From the NCBI GenBank assembly GCA_030549175.1, contig JAUKUA010000002.1:124001-188000 (forward strand): a stretch of 64,000 nt of DNA, written 5' to 3'. The notes beneath the pieces are model-generated. The model was given only the letters and a program-made list of their open reading frames with translations. It was not told where the DNA came from and made no database searches. Numbering within the stretch: position 1 is the stretch's first letter; each line of letters opens with the position of its first letter. Position numbers and translations under genes: made by a program. Shown here one piece after another: positions 22,681-33,017 of the stretch. The stretch comes from Lasiosphaeris hirsuta. Taxonomy: Eukaryota > Ascomycota > Sordariomycetes > Sordariales > Lasiosphaeriaceae.

Positions 22681-24477
22681 TCAAGATGTCTCTCCATCCT
22701 TCTGACCCTTCTCGACATCTGCCTCTGACGCAGTTCCAACGTGATTCGCCGGCGGCCCAGCCACAGTGGTAACGACGTCGGATCCCGTCCTCCGGCGCGT
22801 GCCGTATACTATGAGTCCTAGGCAGGCAGATTAGAATTAGTAGTTTTAGGGTCAGAAGAGAGCACGGCCCCGGACCGGTGCGCAGGTAGGTGAGGTAGTT
22901 GACCGGGAGGAGCGTCCGTGAACTCACCAGAAGCCCCCGCGCCGAAGGTGACGAGATCGAGCACGGCGAAGCCGGTGTAATACCAGCCCGCGCCCATTCT
23001 AGCAATGAGGGAGGGAGCCACAACGGCAGTGATGGCGGCAGCCGCGTTGCGGAGCAGATTCTCCACAGCCATGGCGCCGGCCGCCGCTTGGGGGGCGCAT
23101 TCCGTCAAAAAGGCAAAGGTCACGACGAGGACCGAAGACATGCCGAAGCCGGACAGGAAAGTCGCCGCTATCACGGCTGCCGGATGGACATCTTTCTCGA
23201 CTACCCATCCGTACATGAGGGATCCCGCCGCACACACGCCGGCACCCCAGACCTGGTCGGCTAGGCGGCCCTCGGGGGCAAAGCGGCCGCCAGCCGCCGC
23301 GCGAACCGCGCGGGCACGTCGCCAGTCCGAGAATCGGCCGGCGAGCAGCGAGCCGGTAACGATGGCGATGCCGAGGGCGAGGTAGCCCCCGCCCACGGCG
23401 GTGACGGACCACGAGTACCGGCTGGTCAGCACGACGGGCAGGTCAACGGCCATGGAGAAGTAGTTGGCAAACAGGATGGCCGTGTACACGGACGAGATGC
23501 TGACGGGGGGGGAGCAAGCAAGTCGCCAGAGCAATCTGGGAGAGGGCTTGGGTGGCGGCGGGCCCCGCTCCTCCTCGGGCGCCAGCGGCGACAACAAGTG
23601 CGGCGGGAACTGGATGAGGCCCCTTTCGGCGGCAAGACGTCCGTTGCCGACACGGCATCGTAGGGTCTCGGGAAGGGCAATGAGGAAGGCGAGCCACGTG
23701 ACACCGACGGTGATGGCTGCGCGCTCACTTGCCATTAGCACTGGCTGCTCCGGGGCACCATTACAGCTGGCACTGCCGGGGCGCTGCCGGGCCTGTATGT
23801 AGGTGGTCGGGGGGGGGGGGGGGGGGGACTGTAACGTACCCAAGAAGCCAAATGTCCAGCGCCATGATGCCTGGCCGGTAATCACGCCTCCGAGTACGGG
23901 TCCTAGCGTTGGCCCCAGGTTCGGGCCCAGGAGAAATATCGACATGTAGAAGCCACGGCGGGCGGGTTCGATGATCTACACGGAAGTGTTCAGCGGGGAG
24001 GCCAAAACGGCCAGCTTGGAGGGGGGGGGGGGGCGGTGCACTCACATCCGCTATCGTCCCAGCTCCCAGTGCGATGACTGACGAGCACCCAAAAGCCTGC
24101 ACCATTCTCAGGAATAGCAAGGCCCCAAAGTTGGCGGGGAGGGTGGCCATGAGGATGTTCGCCGTCAGATAGATGGCCATGGAGGTGATGTAAAGGGGCC
24201 TCCTCCCCTTCCAGTCGGCAAGCACGGAGAAGGCGAGCGGGGAGATGGCGCAAAGGGCCATGAAGACGGAGACAGTGGCATTGATGGCCGTGTTGCTAAC
24301 GCCGAACTCGTTCTCCAGCACGGGCAGGGCGGGAAGGTAGATGCCTCCGGCCAGGGGGCCGAGAAAGCCTGCCGTGCTCACCAGGCCGACGATGAAGCGC
24401 CGCTGCACCGGCTTGAAGCCGCTGTAGCTCGCGACGGCCGGGACCGTCTGCTGTTGTTGCCCGTCGTTGGCTGCCAT
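22681..24477 (-). CDS. DHA1-type MFS exporter (Qdr/Dtr1-like)
   Basis: Four exons (24477-24046, 23975-23840, 23740-22928, 22817-22681) encode 505 residues with about 12 membrane helices. DHA1 drug:H+ antiporter features: GGIYLPALPVLENEF in TM1, motif A DWKGRRPLY after TM2, RMVQAFGCSSVIALGAG in TM4 and a motif-C-like GPNLGPTLGPVLGG in TM5. DHA1 members such as yeast Qdr1-3 and the dityrosine-precursor exporter Dtr1 pump small organic molecules out across the plasma or prospore membrane. In yeast DTR1 works with DIT1 and DIT2; homologues of both of those lie 3-8 kb to the right here, so export of an isocyanide/tyrosine-derived product is a fair inference. Introns 1 and 2 contain long C runs in the sense strand. 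Confidence 0.88.
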
Positions 24478-24945
24478 GTCTCCGGATTAGCACTGCTTCG
24501 AAATAGAGAACAGAGACTTGCACCTTGAAAGGAAAAGAAGAATGAGATTCACGCCGCAAAAAAAAAAAAAAAAAGAGAACAAAACTGTGGCAGGCTGCTG
24601 CACTGCCTACCTGACCTAGCTAGGTCGTTACCCATGTTTTTTTTCTACCCACAGATCCGGGCCGTGACCTGGTTCGTGATATTGGGTGCCGTGGGGGCCT
24701 GGACGTCACGAACCACCTGCATGGGGTTGGCTGGCGCCCAGAACCAAATGCGGATTGGGGCGAAATAACTCGCTCATACTTGCGCATCCCCCATCGACTT
24801 GCATAGCTTGGTACCTACAATATTCGAGACGAGAGAGAGTACAGAAAACTTGGACACCACCCGACCTCACCTCCTGCTGATGATCAAGCACTGCCACCAG
24901 TGGGGATTTCTCACATCGCATCCTGCTCCACGCCCTGATACCATC
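24478..24945. promoter_or_regulatory. Short divergent promoter of the MFS exporter and the Atg22-like gene
   Basis: 468 bp between two start codons facing away from each other; a poly-A tract lies at about 24559-24574. No clear shared motif with the other promoters in the locus. Confidence 0.5.
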
Positions 24946-27004
24946 ATGTCCTCGTACACGCCCCCGAAGGAGCTAGCCCCGGCCGAGCCCGTAGTTCGGG
25001 CCATCAGCGAGAAGGCCGATGAGGATGAGCCCGACAGCGCGGGCCCCGAACCGAGCCCGGGCGACTCGGACGGATACCGAAAGCCTCTGGGGTCCTCGCA
25101 GTCGCTATGGGGCTGGCTGGTAGTAAACCTAGCGGTACGCTGAACGAACCACGACCCCCAAGGGACTCCCGAAGCACACGGACGTGGGGCCATGTGTTGT
25201 TTTCGGTGGAAAGTTGCTGACCAGCCTGGTTGCCAGACCGGCCCGACGAGTGCCATGCTCTTCACCTTTCTGCCCGCAACTATCCAGACGGTGGCCAACG
25301 CCGTCGGCCATGTGCCGGGCACCGACGAACCGTGCGCCGCGGTCGGGCTGATTGAATGCGTCGTGAGCTTTGGCTCCCGAGAGGTGGACTATCTGACCTA
25401 CTTGTAAGTGGACAGCAAACAATGTCTCCAATAGTACCTACGATGCCCAAGTTGGCGCAAGGGGAATGAAGCACTGGGCTGACTGAAATGGTCATGGAAA
25501 AAAATAATAGCCTTTATCTCAATTCCATCTCGCGCGGCCTACAGGCGGTTGCCTGCATCCTGGCCTCGGGCCTGGCCGACTATTCCCGCTTCCGGAAGCC
25601 CATGATGATGGCGACCATCTATGTGTTCGCCATTCTATCCCTGCCTCTTGCAGGCCTCGAATCACAGTCGTACGGCACGCTCAACACGCTCGCTGCTCTA
25701 TACGTTTCATCGAGCGTTGTCATGGCTGTCTTTATGATCATCCAGGCGTCTTACATCCCCATGTTCATGGCCACGGCGCAGCAGCAAGCCAAGCCCGACT
25801 CTTGCCAATCAGAGGCGGGCCATGATGGGCTCGGCCTGGCTTCCTGGGCACGGGGCGCGCGGGCCAGCACATGGGGCATCGTTGTCAACAACATTGGCCA
25901 GATCGCTGCCGTGTTAGCTGGTATCATCATCGCCTATACCCAGGATCCCGGCCCGGACGCAAGCTTCAAGAGGTGAGTAGTGCTGATACAGGTGCCGACC
26001 CGTCTATCCGTGTCGAGCTAACAGAAGGGGCCCTGCGAAGTTATCGGCTAGCCATGACGGTCAGCGGCGTAGCAACGTGTAAGTATGCGCCGCGATTAGT
26101 CAGATCCTACCCTCCCAACCAAAAAAAAAACCCCCCATTCCCTATGACCATCTTTCTGATCTCTAGTCCTACAGTCGTTATCGCTGTCGTGGGCCATTTC
26201 TTGCTCCCAAACATCCCTGGAACGGCGCGGCCCACCAATTGGAGTATCGCGCTCCCGTTCCGCACATGTAAGTTCATTGACGGCTAGCCGCTAACCTCCC
26301 TCCATGAAGCTGTGTGCCTAGCTGACAGCCATCCAATCAAATCAGGCTGGCGTCTTCTGCGTTCGGTGAAATCCCATCCCGAGGTCTTCAAGTTCTGTGT
26401 GGGATGGATGCTGTTTGATGCTTCCTGGTTCAACTTTGCCCCCCTCCTGTCGGCCCTTTTCCTCGAGGTGACGGGCCTGAACCTGTCGGGAGGCGGCGTG
26501 TTTGCGGTCTACACTCTGGTTGGCATCCTGGCGGGGTGCCTGGGGTCCCTGGGATGGATGTATGCGTTCCCGCGCGTCAGGACGCCAGTCAAGGCATGGC
26601 TCTACCTCCTGCTCGGCCTCAACATCTTCTGCGTCTTCTGGGGCTGCATCGGCGTCAGCGCCACCACCGCCGTCGGTCTCAAGCAGGCGCCCGAGTTCTG
26701 GGTCATCCAGGTCGTCTTCATGGCCGCCAACAGCGCCATGCTGGCCTACAACCGCGTCGTGTTCGCCTCCTTCATCCCCAAGGGCAGCGAGGCCCTGCTG
26801 TCCGGGCTCATCTTCCTCCTCGACCTGTGCACCGGCTGGATCATGCCGCTGATCCAGGCCCGCATACAGGACCATACCGGCGACTTGCACTATTCTCTGC
26901 TCTTGTCCTTGGGTCTCATGGTTGCCTCGGTGCCCTTTTTTGTCTGGGTGAAGGTGGACAGGGGGATTGCGCAGGCGGAAAAGCCACTGTCGGGGTTTGC
27001 CTGA
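24946..27004 (+). CDS. Atg22-like vacuolar amino-acid effluxer family transporter
   Basis: Six exons (24946-25134, 25237-25403, 25511-25972, 26041-26078, 26175-26267, 26346-27004) encode 535 residues. The pattern is that of the fungal Atg22 branch of the MFS: an acidic cytosolic N-terminus, then LWGWLVVNLA, SISRGLQAVACILASGLADY, ASTWGIVVNNIGQIAAVLAG, HPEVFKFCVGWMLFDASWFN and SGLIFLLDLCTGWIMPLIQA; about 12 helices. In yeast Atg22 exports leucine, isoleucine and tyrosine from the vacuole. Here it may supply the tyrosine used by the isocyanide synthase, an inference from context. Exon 4 is only 38 nt; its acceptor (GCGAAG at 26035-26040, with a GCTAAC branch point) is the one that keeps frame. 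That small exon is the least certain part of the model. Confidence 0.85.
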
Positions 27005-27408
27005 GGTAAGGTAGGTAGCAAGGGAAGCAGTGTATTACCAACGAGGGAGCACCCCCACGCAGGATACCCCTAGGTTAGTTAGGTACCTACCTAGGTAGGT
27101 AGTCCAAGGTACCGTGAAGCCTTCCATTAAACATGTTGTTCCTCACTACAGCCGGCTACCAATGACCATGCCTCTCGGCGTATTTCCCGTCATCTCTTCG
27201 TCATTTGCCTGGGTACGGTACCATTTGACTGTCTTACAAAAAGAAAGAGAGAGCCGAAAGATACGCCAACACCTAGGCCTTGCACTGGGCCTTTTCCCTT
27301 TGCATTTTTTCACCATTCTTCTCGCTCCTTGAACACCAAACGCAAGGCCCTGGGGAAGAGAGGCCCAGCCTAGGATACCCTCCTCGTCAGCACGGCATCA
27401 TCCAATCA
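27005..27408. other. Intergenic region between the convergent Atg22-like and P450 genes
   Basis: Contains a palindrome-rich ACCTAGGT/TACC microsatellite at about 27068-27112. No gene seen. Confidence 0.4.
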
Positions 27409-29002
27409 CTACCAAAGGAGCGGCATCGAGCACATGGGGGTGGGGAGTGGGGGCTCGGGACGTACGGGAGTCATCTTGTTGGGCCAAGTAGGATCCAGCT
27501 GCCAGGCGAACCGCCTCGTCAGCATGAACAAGGTGACCTTGAGCTCCAGCACGGCAAACCGCTCGCCCAGACAGGCCCTGTTCCCGCCGTGGAAGGTTAC
27601 GAACTCGGCCCTGGTGCGCTTCAGGCGGTAGAAGCGCTGGATGTCCTCCATGGTGTCGCCCCACCGCTCGGGCCGGAAGCGGTCGGCATCCGGGCCCCAG
27701 CAGTCGGTGTCGCGGTGGGTCGAGTAGCAGTGGTACCCCAGGTACGTACCCCTGGGGATGCGCAGGCCGTCGCCGTCACCGAGCACGACGTCGCTGGCCG
27801 CGCGCCGGTTGATGAGCTGCGAGAGCGGCGGGAGCACGCGCAGGCTCTCGTACACGACCGAAGCCAGGTAGGGCATGTGCTGGAGCGCCTCGTGCGTCGG
27901 CTCCGGCTCCGGCTTCCCGTAGCCTGCGCCGCCCGGGGAGCGCATCTCGGCCAGCAGCCGCTCCTGCGCCTCCGGGTGCTGCGCGAGCAGGTAGAGCGTC
28001 GAGATGAGCCCGATCTGCGGGTTCTCCTGGCCGGCGACGTAGAGGACCGTCAGGTTGTCTCGGAACTGCGTCTCGGTCAGCTCGCCCGAGCGCCGGGCCG
28101 CCAGCAGCCGGGCGCCCAGCTCGCCCCCCGGCGGGCCGCCGAGGCCGTCCGCCTTGCCGTGCGCGCGCACGAGGCTCGCCGTCAGCTCGTCCTTGAACTC
28201 GGACACGGTGAGGCGCGCCGCCAGCCGGCTTGGGATCGGGAGCGTGTCGAGAAACGGGAAGTTCATAAACACGGGCTTGAATATCTGCTGCTTGAGGCTT
28301 GTTTGGAGCTTGTGGATCTTGGCATCTGGCCGGTCCAAAGCCTGCCGGGACGGTTAGCCCGGAAGTCAAAGTAGTACCTACAGTAGGTAGGAAGCTGCAG
28401 CTCACCCCAAAGTCGGTCTGCAAAACCGCATCGCCAATGTTGGCAATGGTGTACCTCTGCAGCAGGTCCTGGACGGCGACTGCACGCGCTCCATGCACAC
28501 CGCCGCTGGCACTGGTGATCAGGTCGCAAAGCCTCGCGGCGTTCCGGGCCAGCAGCTCCGTCTCGAAGGTTCTCTGGAGCCCCGGCTTGATGACCTGCCT
28601 GTACCGCTTCCACGTCGAGCCGTGGCTAGATATGATGTTGTCCCCTAGGAAGGCGGCGAGAACGCTATGCGGGATCTTCTTCTGGTTGCCGCTTTTCTGG
28701 TAGACGTCTTCGTGCTTGAACAACTCGGCCAGGTACCGGGGCCGATGGACCAAGATGTTCCACTGCGCCCCGAAGAAGATCTTGACAGCCCCGTGGGTGC
28801 GGAGAGGCTCCTCCAGGTACGCCTTGAACGTTTCGGACTGGTCGACATCTCTCCAGAAGGGGATCAGGGTGACCCAGAAGGGCACCGCCGGGATTCCCTT
28901 GGGGTGTCGAGGCGGCACGAGAACCAGGTAGCCTGCAACTCCAACGACGAGTGCTGCTCCCACCAGCAGAGTTGACAACAGAGAAGCCATGCCGGTCACC
29001 AT
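27409..29002 (-). CDS. Cytochrome P450, Dit2/CYP56-like
   Basis: Two exons (29002-28406, 28341-27409) encode 509 residues. N-terminal membrane anchor (TLLVGAALVVGVAGYLVLV) followed by the proline hinge PPRHPKGIP. I-helix VAGQENPQ with the Ala-Gly-x-Glu-Asn form also found in yeast Dit2; K-helix ESLR; heme loop FVTFHGGNRACLG with Cys456 as the thiolate ligand. Dit2 couples formyl/isocyanide tyrosine units to dityrosine in the yeast spore wall. This gene shares an 845-bp promoter with a Dit1-like gene, the same divergent pairing as yeast DIT1/DIT2, so a comparable oxidation of the synthase product is likely. An alternative start 12 nt downstream (28990) is possible. It would act at the ER membrane. 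Confidence 0.9.
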
Positions 29003-29847
29003 ATCTTACTCGTCTGGTATCGAGCGGGTCCAGTTTGAGATGCCCTTTTGGCGAGGAACCTGGAGGAACCTGGAGGAGGCTGAAGGAAGGGGGTCAAAGT
29101 CTCGCGGCATCATTCCGCGCGCTCTTGGAGCTCGGCGTACGGGCGAGAGCGACCCGTTCCCCCTCGTGGGCCTTGCCCCTCTGCCAACCACCCGAGCAAG
29201 GCATCTTGTCCAAAACCGGGTCGACACCGCTGGCCCTGTTACGTAACTCCGCCGTCACCTCGGGAATGGGGGGAATAGATAGCTGCCAACACCTCGGGCT
29301 GGGTTGGGAAAGGCCATGAGTAGCGGTGCCAAGCCCATTCAAGTACCTGTACCTTGCGGAACGCGAAACGGACCGGAACGGCGCGGCTCCGTGACTGCAC
29401 CGTTTTGGCCCGCCAGACTTTGGCAACCAATCATTTCTGCCCTCTTACATGCAGACTGGGGGACTTCAATAATACTACGAGCAAAGGTAGCAACCATGCA
29501 CAGCAGTGTCTCGCTCCTTCAGCCCACTCCCCCTCACGAACCAAAACAGAAAAACAAAAAAAAACCTCGTGCTCGAGCAGACATGGCGACATTCCGGTGG
29601 CAAGGGGCCTAGCTCACACCACGCAGAGAGAGTCGCACCGGGCAGCACCGATGCACTAGCGCCTCGGTGGCCCAGACGACCAGCGGTGGCCCAGACGACC
29701 AGGAAGGGACGGGTGCTCGCCCTCCCGGTATCGTGCAACGATAAGTATACCTGTAGGTAACTCCATGTCGTCTCGTTGTAGCTGGCAAACCGCGCAAACA
29801 TTCTCACTACTCACGCACCCATCAGCCCTTGGCATTTTGTCGGAATT
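29003..29847. promoter_or_regulatory. Divergent promoter region of the P450 and the isocyanide synthase
   Basis: 845 bp, no supported gene. It holds GAGCAAA (complement TTTGCTC) at 29479-29485 and CGAGCAAG at 29193-29200. Both are close to the Mac1-type copper site but neither is an exact match. Confidence 0.45.
29479..29485 (-). promoter_or_regulatory. TTTGCTC core, Mac1-site-like
   Basis: Seven of eight bases of the yeast copper-response site TTTGCTCA, in the shared P450/isocyanide synthase promoter. A single short match; weak alone. Confidence 0.25.
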
Positions 29848-31812
29848 ATGGAGCATCTGAATCCGGGTGTGTATCATCGAGTCAGCTGCGCCTATGTGCG
29901 GACACTTGTTGGGCAGTTGGTCTCTTGCACGGGACCTCGCTCGCAGGCCGTCGGGGACTGCTGGCTCGAGTTGCTACCCCTTGTCACCTCGCCTTCGCTC
30001 CAGCAACCCTTGGCCTTTCCGGGCGCCGAGGCGGCGGCGACCGAGAAGACTCCGTGTCTCGGGGAGTCGCCGCCAATCACTAAGTCGCTGGTACACGTCG
30101 ACAGGGTACACGAGGGTGGGCTGGCGGTGTACGAGGGCCGGCAAGGCATCGCCACGGAGCATGTCTTTGGCCTCGTCGTCCAGCTGCAGCCCCCCAAAGC
30201 AGGGCAGAGCGGCTTCGACGACGTCTTCGCGTCGCTCCTCGTCCAGAACATGCGGCTCTTCACGTCGAAGGCACAGGACCACGGCGGCGACGCCCGTGAC
30301 GCCGAAGCGAGAGAGACGACAGACAAGATCGTCCACCTGTTCGACTCGTGGCTGAGATATGCCGGCACCAACGACAAGTGGCACAGCCGGGGACGCGAGT
30401 ACTTCTTCGGGTGCGTCTTTGAGTTTGTGCAACGCCGGGCAAGGCTCGAGTTCTGTCTCCCAGCCTTCCCCTGCAAGTCGTCCAACCAAGACAAGGTCTT
30501 TGGCGTGCTGCCCGACAGGGGCGAGCAGCTCGCCCTGGAACATCTCTACTCCTTCCTCGAGGCCATCGCCGAGGTCTACGACGAAGGCGCGAAGCTGTGG
30601 ATTGTAAGCGACGGGCACGTTTTCAGCGATTGCAGTGAGTCCGCCTTCCTTAGCTACCTCTCTACCTCCATACCTCCCTACCTACTTACCTACCTACCTA
30701 CCTACCTACCTACCTTACCCAAGGTAGGTAAGGCAGGTATAGGTAGGTAGGCAGGTAGGTACCCAAGGTCAAGGTACCTGTCCCCGGTACCCATTCCCGG
30801 TACCAGGCCTTGGCGCACCCCAGTCTGACAGAAAACGTCCACAGTCGGGGTCGACGACCAGACGGTCGACCAGTACAGCGAGCAGCTGATCAAGATGAGC
30901 TCGGCCATCAGCCAGAACCGGCGGGGCAAAGACCTGATTGGCTTCAAGTCCCTCGTCGACATATTCGACCTGGGGGGCGACAAGGCCGCGGCCGTCGCGC
31001 GACAACTGCAGCTGCCGGCCTTGGACTCGCGCATCGCCACGCGGCGCACCCCGGCGGCCGAGCTCAGCCGGCAGATGCTGGTGCACAGCTGCGGCACCGA
31101 CCCCGCGGCGCTGCGCGCGCGCATCAAGGCGGCGGACCGCGGGGCGCTCAAGCTCTACCGCGGCTTCTCGCGCTTCATGTCCGAGGACCTCAGCCAGAAC
31201 CGGCACACCAAGCACCTCAGCCGGTGCAAGCTCAAGCAGCTGGCGTCGGCCGTGGCCTTTGAGATGATGCAGCGCAACGACGCCTACTCGAACCTCGTCG
31301 AGCTCTTCTTCCCGAACCATGTCCGGCTGTCGATCCACGCCCACGACAACGCCGGCCCCAAGTTCGGCATCCGCATGTTCGGCCCCGGCGTCCGCGCGCT
31401 CGACCGGCTCTCGCTCAGCGCCGGCGAGGCGCGCTCGGCCGACCTGCTGCACGTGCCGACGCCGTGGCACAACTGCATCGCCGTCGTCTCGGGCCAGTCC
31501 ACGACCGTCATGACCAAGGCCAAGGTCGCCCGGGAGGCGCTGGCGCGGGGCGAGTTCGCCGGCGGCTGGGTCGACGCCGGCCACGCTGCGAGCGCCGGCT
31601 ACTTTGCCCTGCAGGCCCCCTGCGCCACGAGGGACGCGCCGCGCGAGACGTTGAGGACGGAGCGGGAGCGGGAGCGGGAGCGGGACCAGGCCCACCGCGA
31701 CGTCCTGGACTGCTCCGACGCCGCGAACCGGTACATGTGGGACGTGGAATCCGCCGCCGATGCCGACATGGTCTACCTGCGCGCGTCGCTGGCTGGGGTC
31801 GGCGCTTTCTAG
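29848..31812 (+). CDS. Isocyanide synthase, Dit1/PvcA family
   Basis: Two exons (29848-30634, 30845-31812) encode 584 residues. Hallmarks of the DIT1_PvcA family appear in order: FCLPAFPCKSSNQDKVFGVLPDRGE, LWIVSDGHVFSDC joined by splicing to IGVDD, LVHSCGTDPAALRARI, LYRGFSRFM, VRLSIHAHDNAG and a C-terminal TPWHNCIAVV. PvcA-type enzymes turn the amino group of tyrosine or tryptophan into an isocyanide using ribulose-5-phosphate; yeast Dit1 makes the spore-wall dityrosine precursor. The C-terminus includes a low-complexity ERERERER stretch coded by a GAGCGG repeat. It is a stand-alone synthase, without the fused NRPS or dioxygenase domains of some Aspergillus relatives. The ATG at 29848 is the only good start; an upstream exon cannot be excluded. 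Confidence 0.9.
30635..30844 (+). repeat. Intron with a self-complementary ACCT/AGGT microsatellite
   Basis: The 210-nt intron of the isocyanide synthase gene has a run of (CTAC)n/(ACCT)n around 30660-30719 followed by (GGTA)n-type sequence around 30720-30765, so the transcript could fold into a long hairpin. It is much longer than the other introns here, which are ~50-120 nt. Confidence 0.6.
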
Positions 31813-32099
31813 CTTGGACTGGTTGCTAGTGGGTGCTCGCGGGTAGGAGGATGGACGACGGGGTACGGAGGACACCTGGTTTCTTGTCGAATCTTCTCAT
31901 CGATGCGGGATGCGCGCTGGTTTCTTTGCATTGTTTTGGCTCTTGTTCAGCCGTCGCTCTTCTCCATCAGGGGTACGGCTCGCGGGGAGGGCGGACGGTT
32001 GCCGCGATCAGCAAACGTGGTGGCATTGGCGCCGGGGACCTGCCGATCATTACTAGTACCTACCTACCTAGGTACCTACTTTAGCATAGGCAACCATCA
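31813..32099. other. 3' flank of the isocyanide synthase gene
   Basis: No gene; ends in a CCTACCTAGGTACC microsatellite at about 32057-32080. Confidence 0.4.
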
Positions 32100-32650
32100 T
32101 GTCAGTAACCAGGCCTCTCCTCTGGGTGCCTTATCCCGCCAAGGAAAAGAGAGTGACTCACCACTTAGAATATGCCGCCCATCCTGCACCCGCCGCGCGC
32201 TCCCGTCGGAACCCATGTGCGTGTTTCTGCCAAAGCGCGTGGCATTGCCCAATGGCGCTTCGGCGGTGGTAACCCGGCGGCCATCGAGAGGGTCAGCACG
32301 AGCGAGAAGGCGAGCCCCGGTGCAGACGGACAGGGTGTGCTCAGTCTCGTCGAAGCGGGCGGCTACAAGGTCCCCCAATCGCACCGTGGTTGTACACCAC
32401 TCGACTGGAGCCCCACATTTCTCATCCCACCGGCACGACCAGTATTTCCAAAGGGGGTGGGGGTGGGCCTCTGGAGCGTGTGCGTGTCGAGCATGCTGGA
32501 CTTGGTCGTTGGCAAGAGCGCACCGTCAAAGGTTCACAGTGCTGCTGGTCCATGGTCGTCAATTTTATGGCATTCTATACCCGAGGGTGCCCGTGGCCCG
32601 AGAATACTATAGGCACGGTACTGATACCCAGCATGTCAGGCGGACCAAGG
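32100..32650 (-). pseudogene. Decayed DJ-1/PfpI-family gene (isonitrile-hydratase superfamily)
   Basis: On the minus strand, pieces of a DJ-1/PfpI protein follow in order but in different frames. LEILVVP and GMRNVGAPVEW match the glycine-rich VPGG region. LSVCTGARLLARADPLDGRRVTT is the nucleophile elbow with its Cys and the following helix. WVPTGA and RRVQDGRHI match the next strand. At least three frame changes and no usable start make it non-functional as read. The superfamily contains isonitrile (isocyanide) hydratases as well as many other enzymes, so a former detoxifying role beside the isocyanide synthase is attractive but only inferred. The 5' part beyond 32550 is hard to align. Confidence 0.55.
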
Positions 32651-33017
32651 TGGCATCTTGTACCCGAGGCAGGTAATTGGAACATTAACCATCTTGTAGG
32701 GTTTGGTTGCTGGTGATACGACCACGCCTTCTCGGCTAAGTTCTGGTGGGGCAGGAGAGAGCAAGTTTAGACCCCCAGTGGACCGAGACCGCGGCACTCG
32801 ACTCACGACACCGAGAAAATGGGAACTGCCCATGTTATTGGGTGGTGGGACTATCTAGGTACCTTAGGTATATCAGAGGTGGACTCATTATGCTCCTCAA
32901 AGGCTCCGACTCCGTCACGGGTCTCAGATGGAGAAGTGGTGTCTACCCGACTACCCGCAGCAAACGGTGGCCTCGTTTGAAGCACTCGTGGAGCCTTTCC
33001 CACTAAAGTGATGGCTT

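Noticed and set aside
27280..28374. 364-codon plus-strand open frame
   Set aside because: Exactly antisense to the P450 gene; composition (Arg/Leu/Val/Gly) is that of a GC-rich shadow frame and there are no motifs.
30769..31875. 368-codon minus-strand open frame
   Set aside because: Antisense to exon 2 of the isocyanide synthase; no domain, GC-rich shadow.
32336..32343. TGTGCTCA, resembling a copper-response element
   Set aside because: Lies inside the DJ-1 relic coding sequence, where it encodes part of ETEHTL; position explained by coding and not in a promoter.
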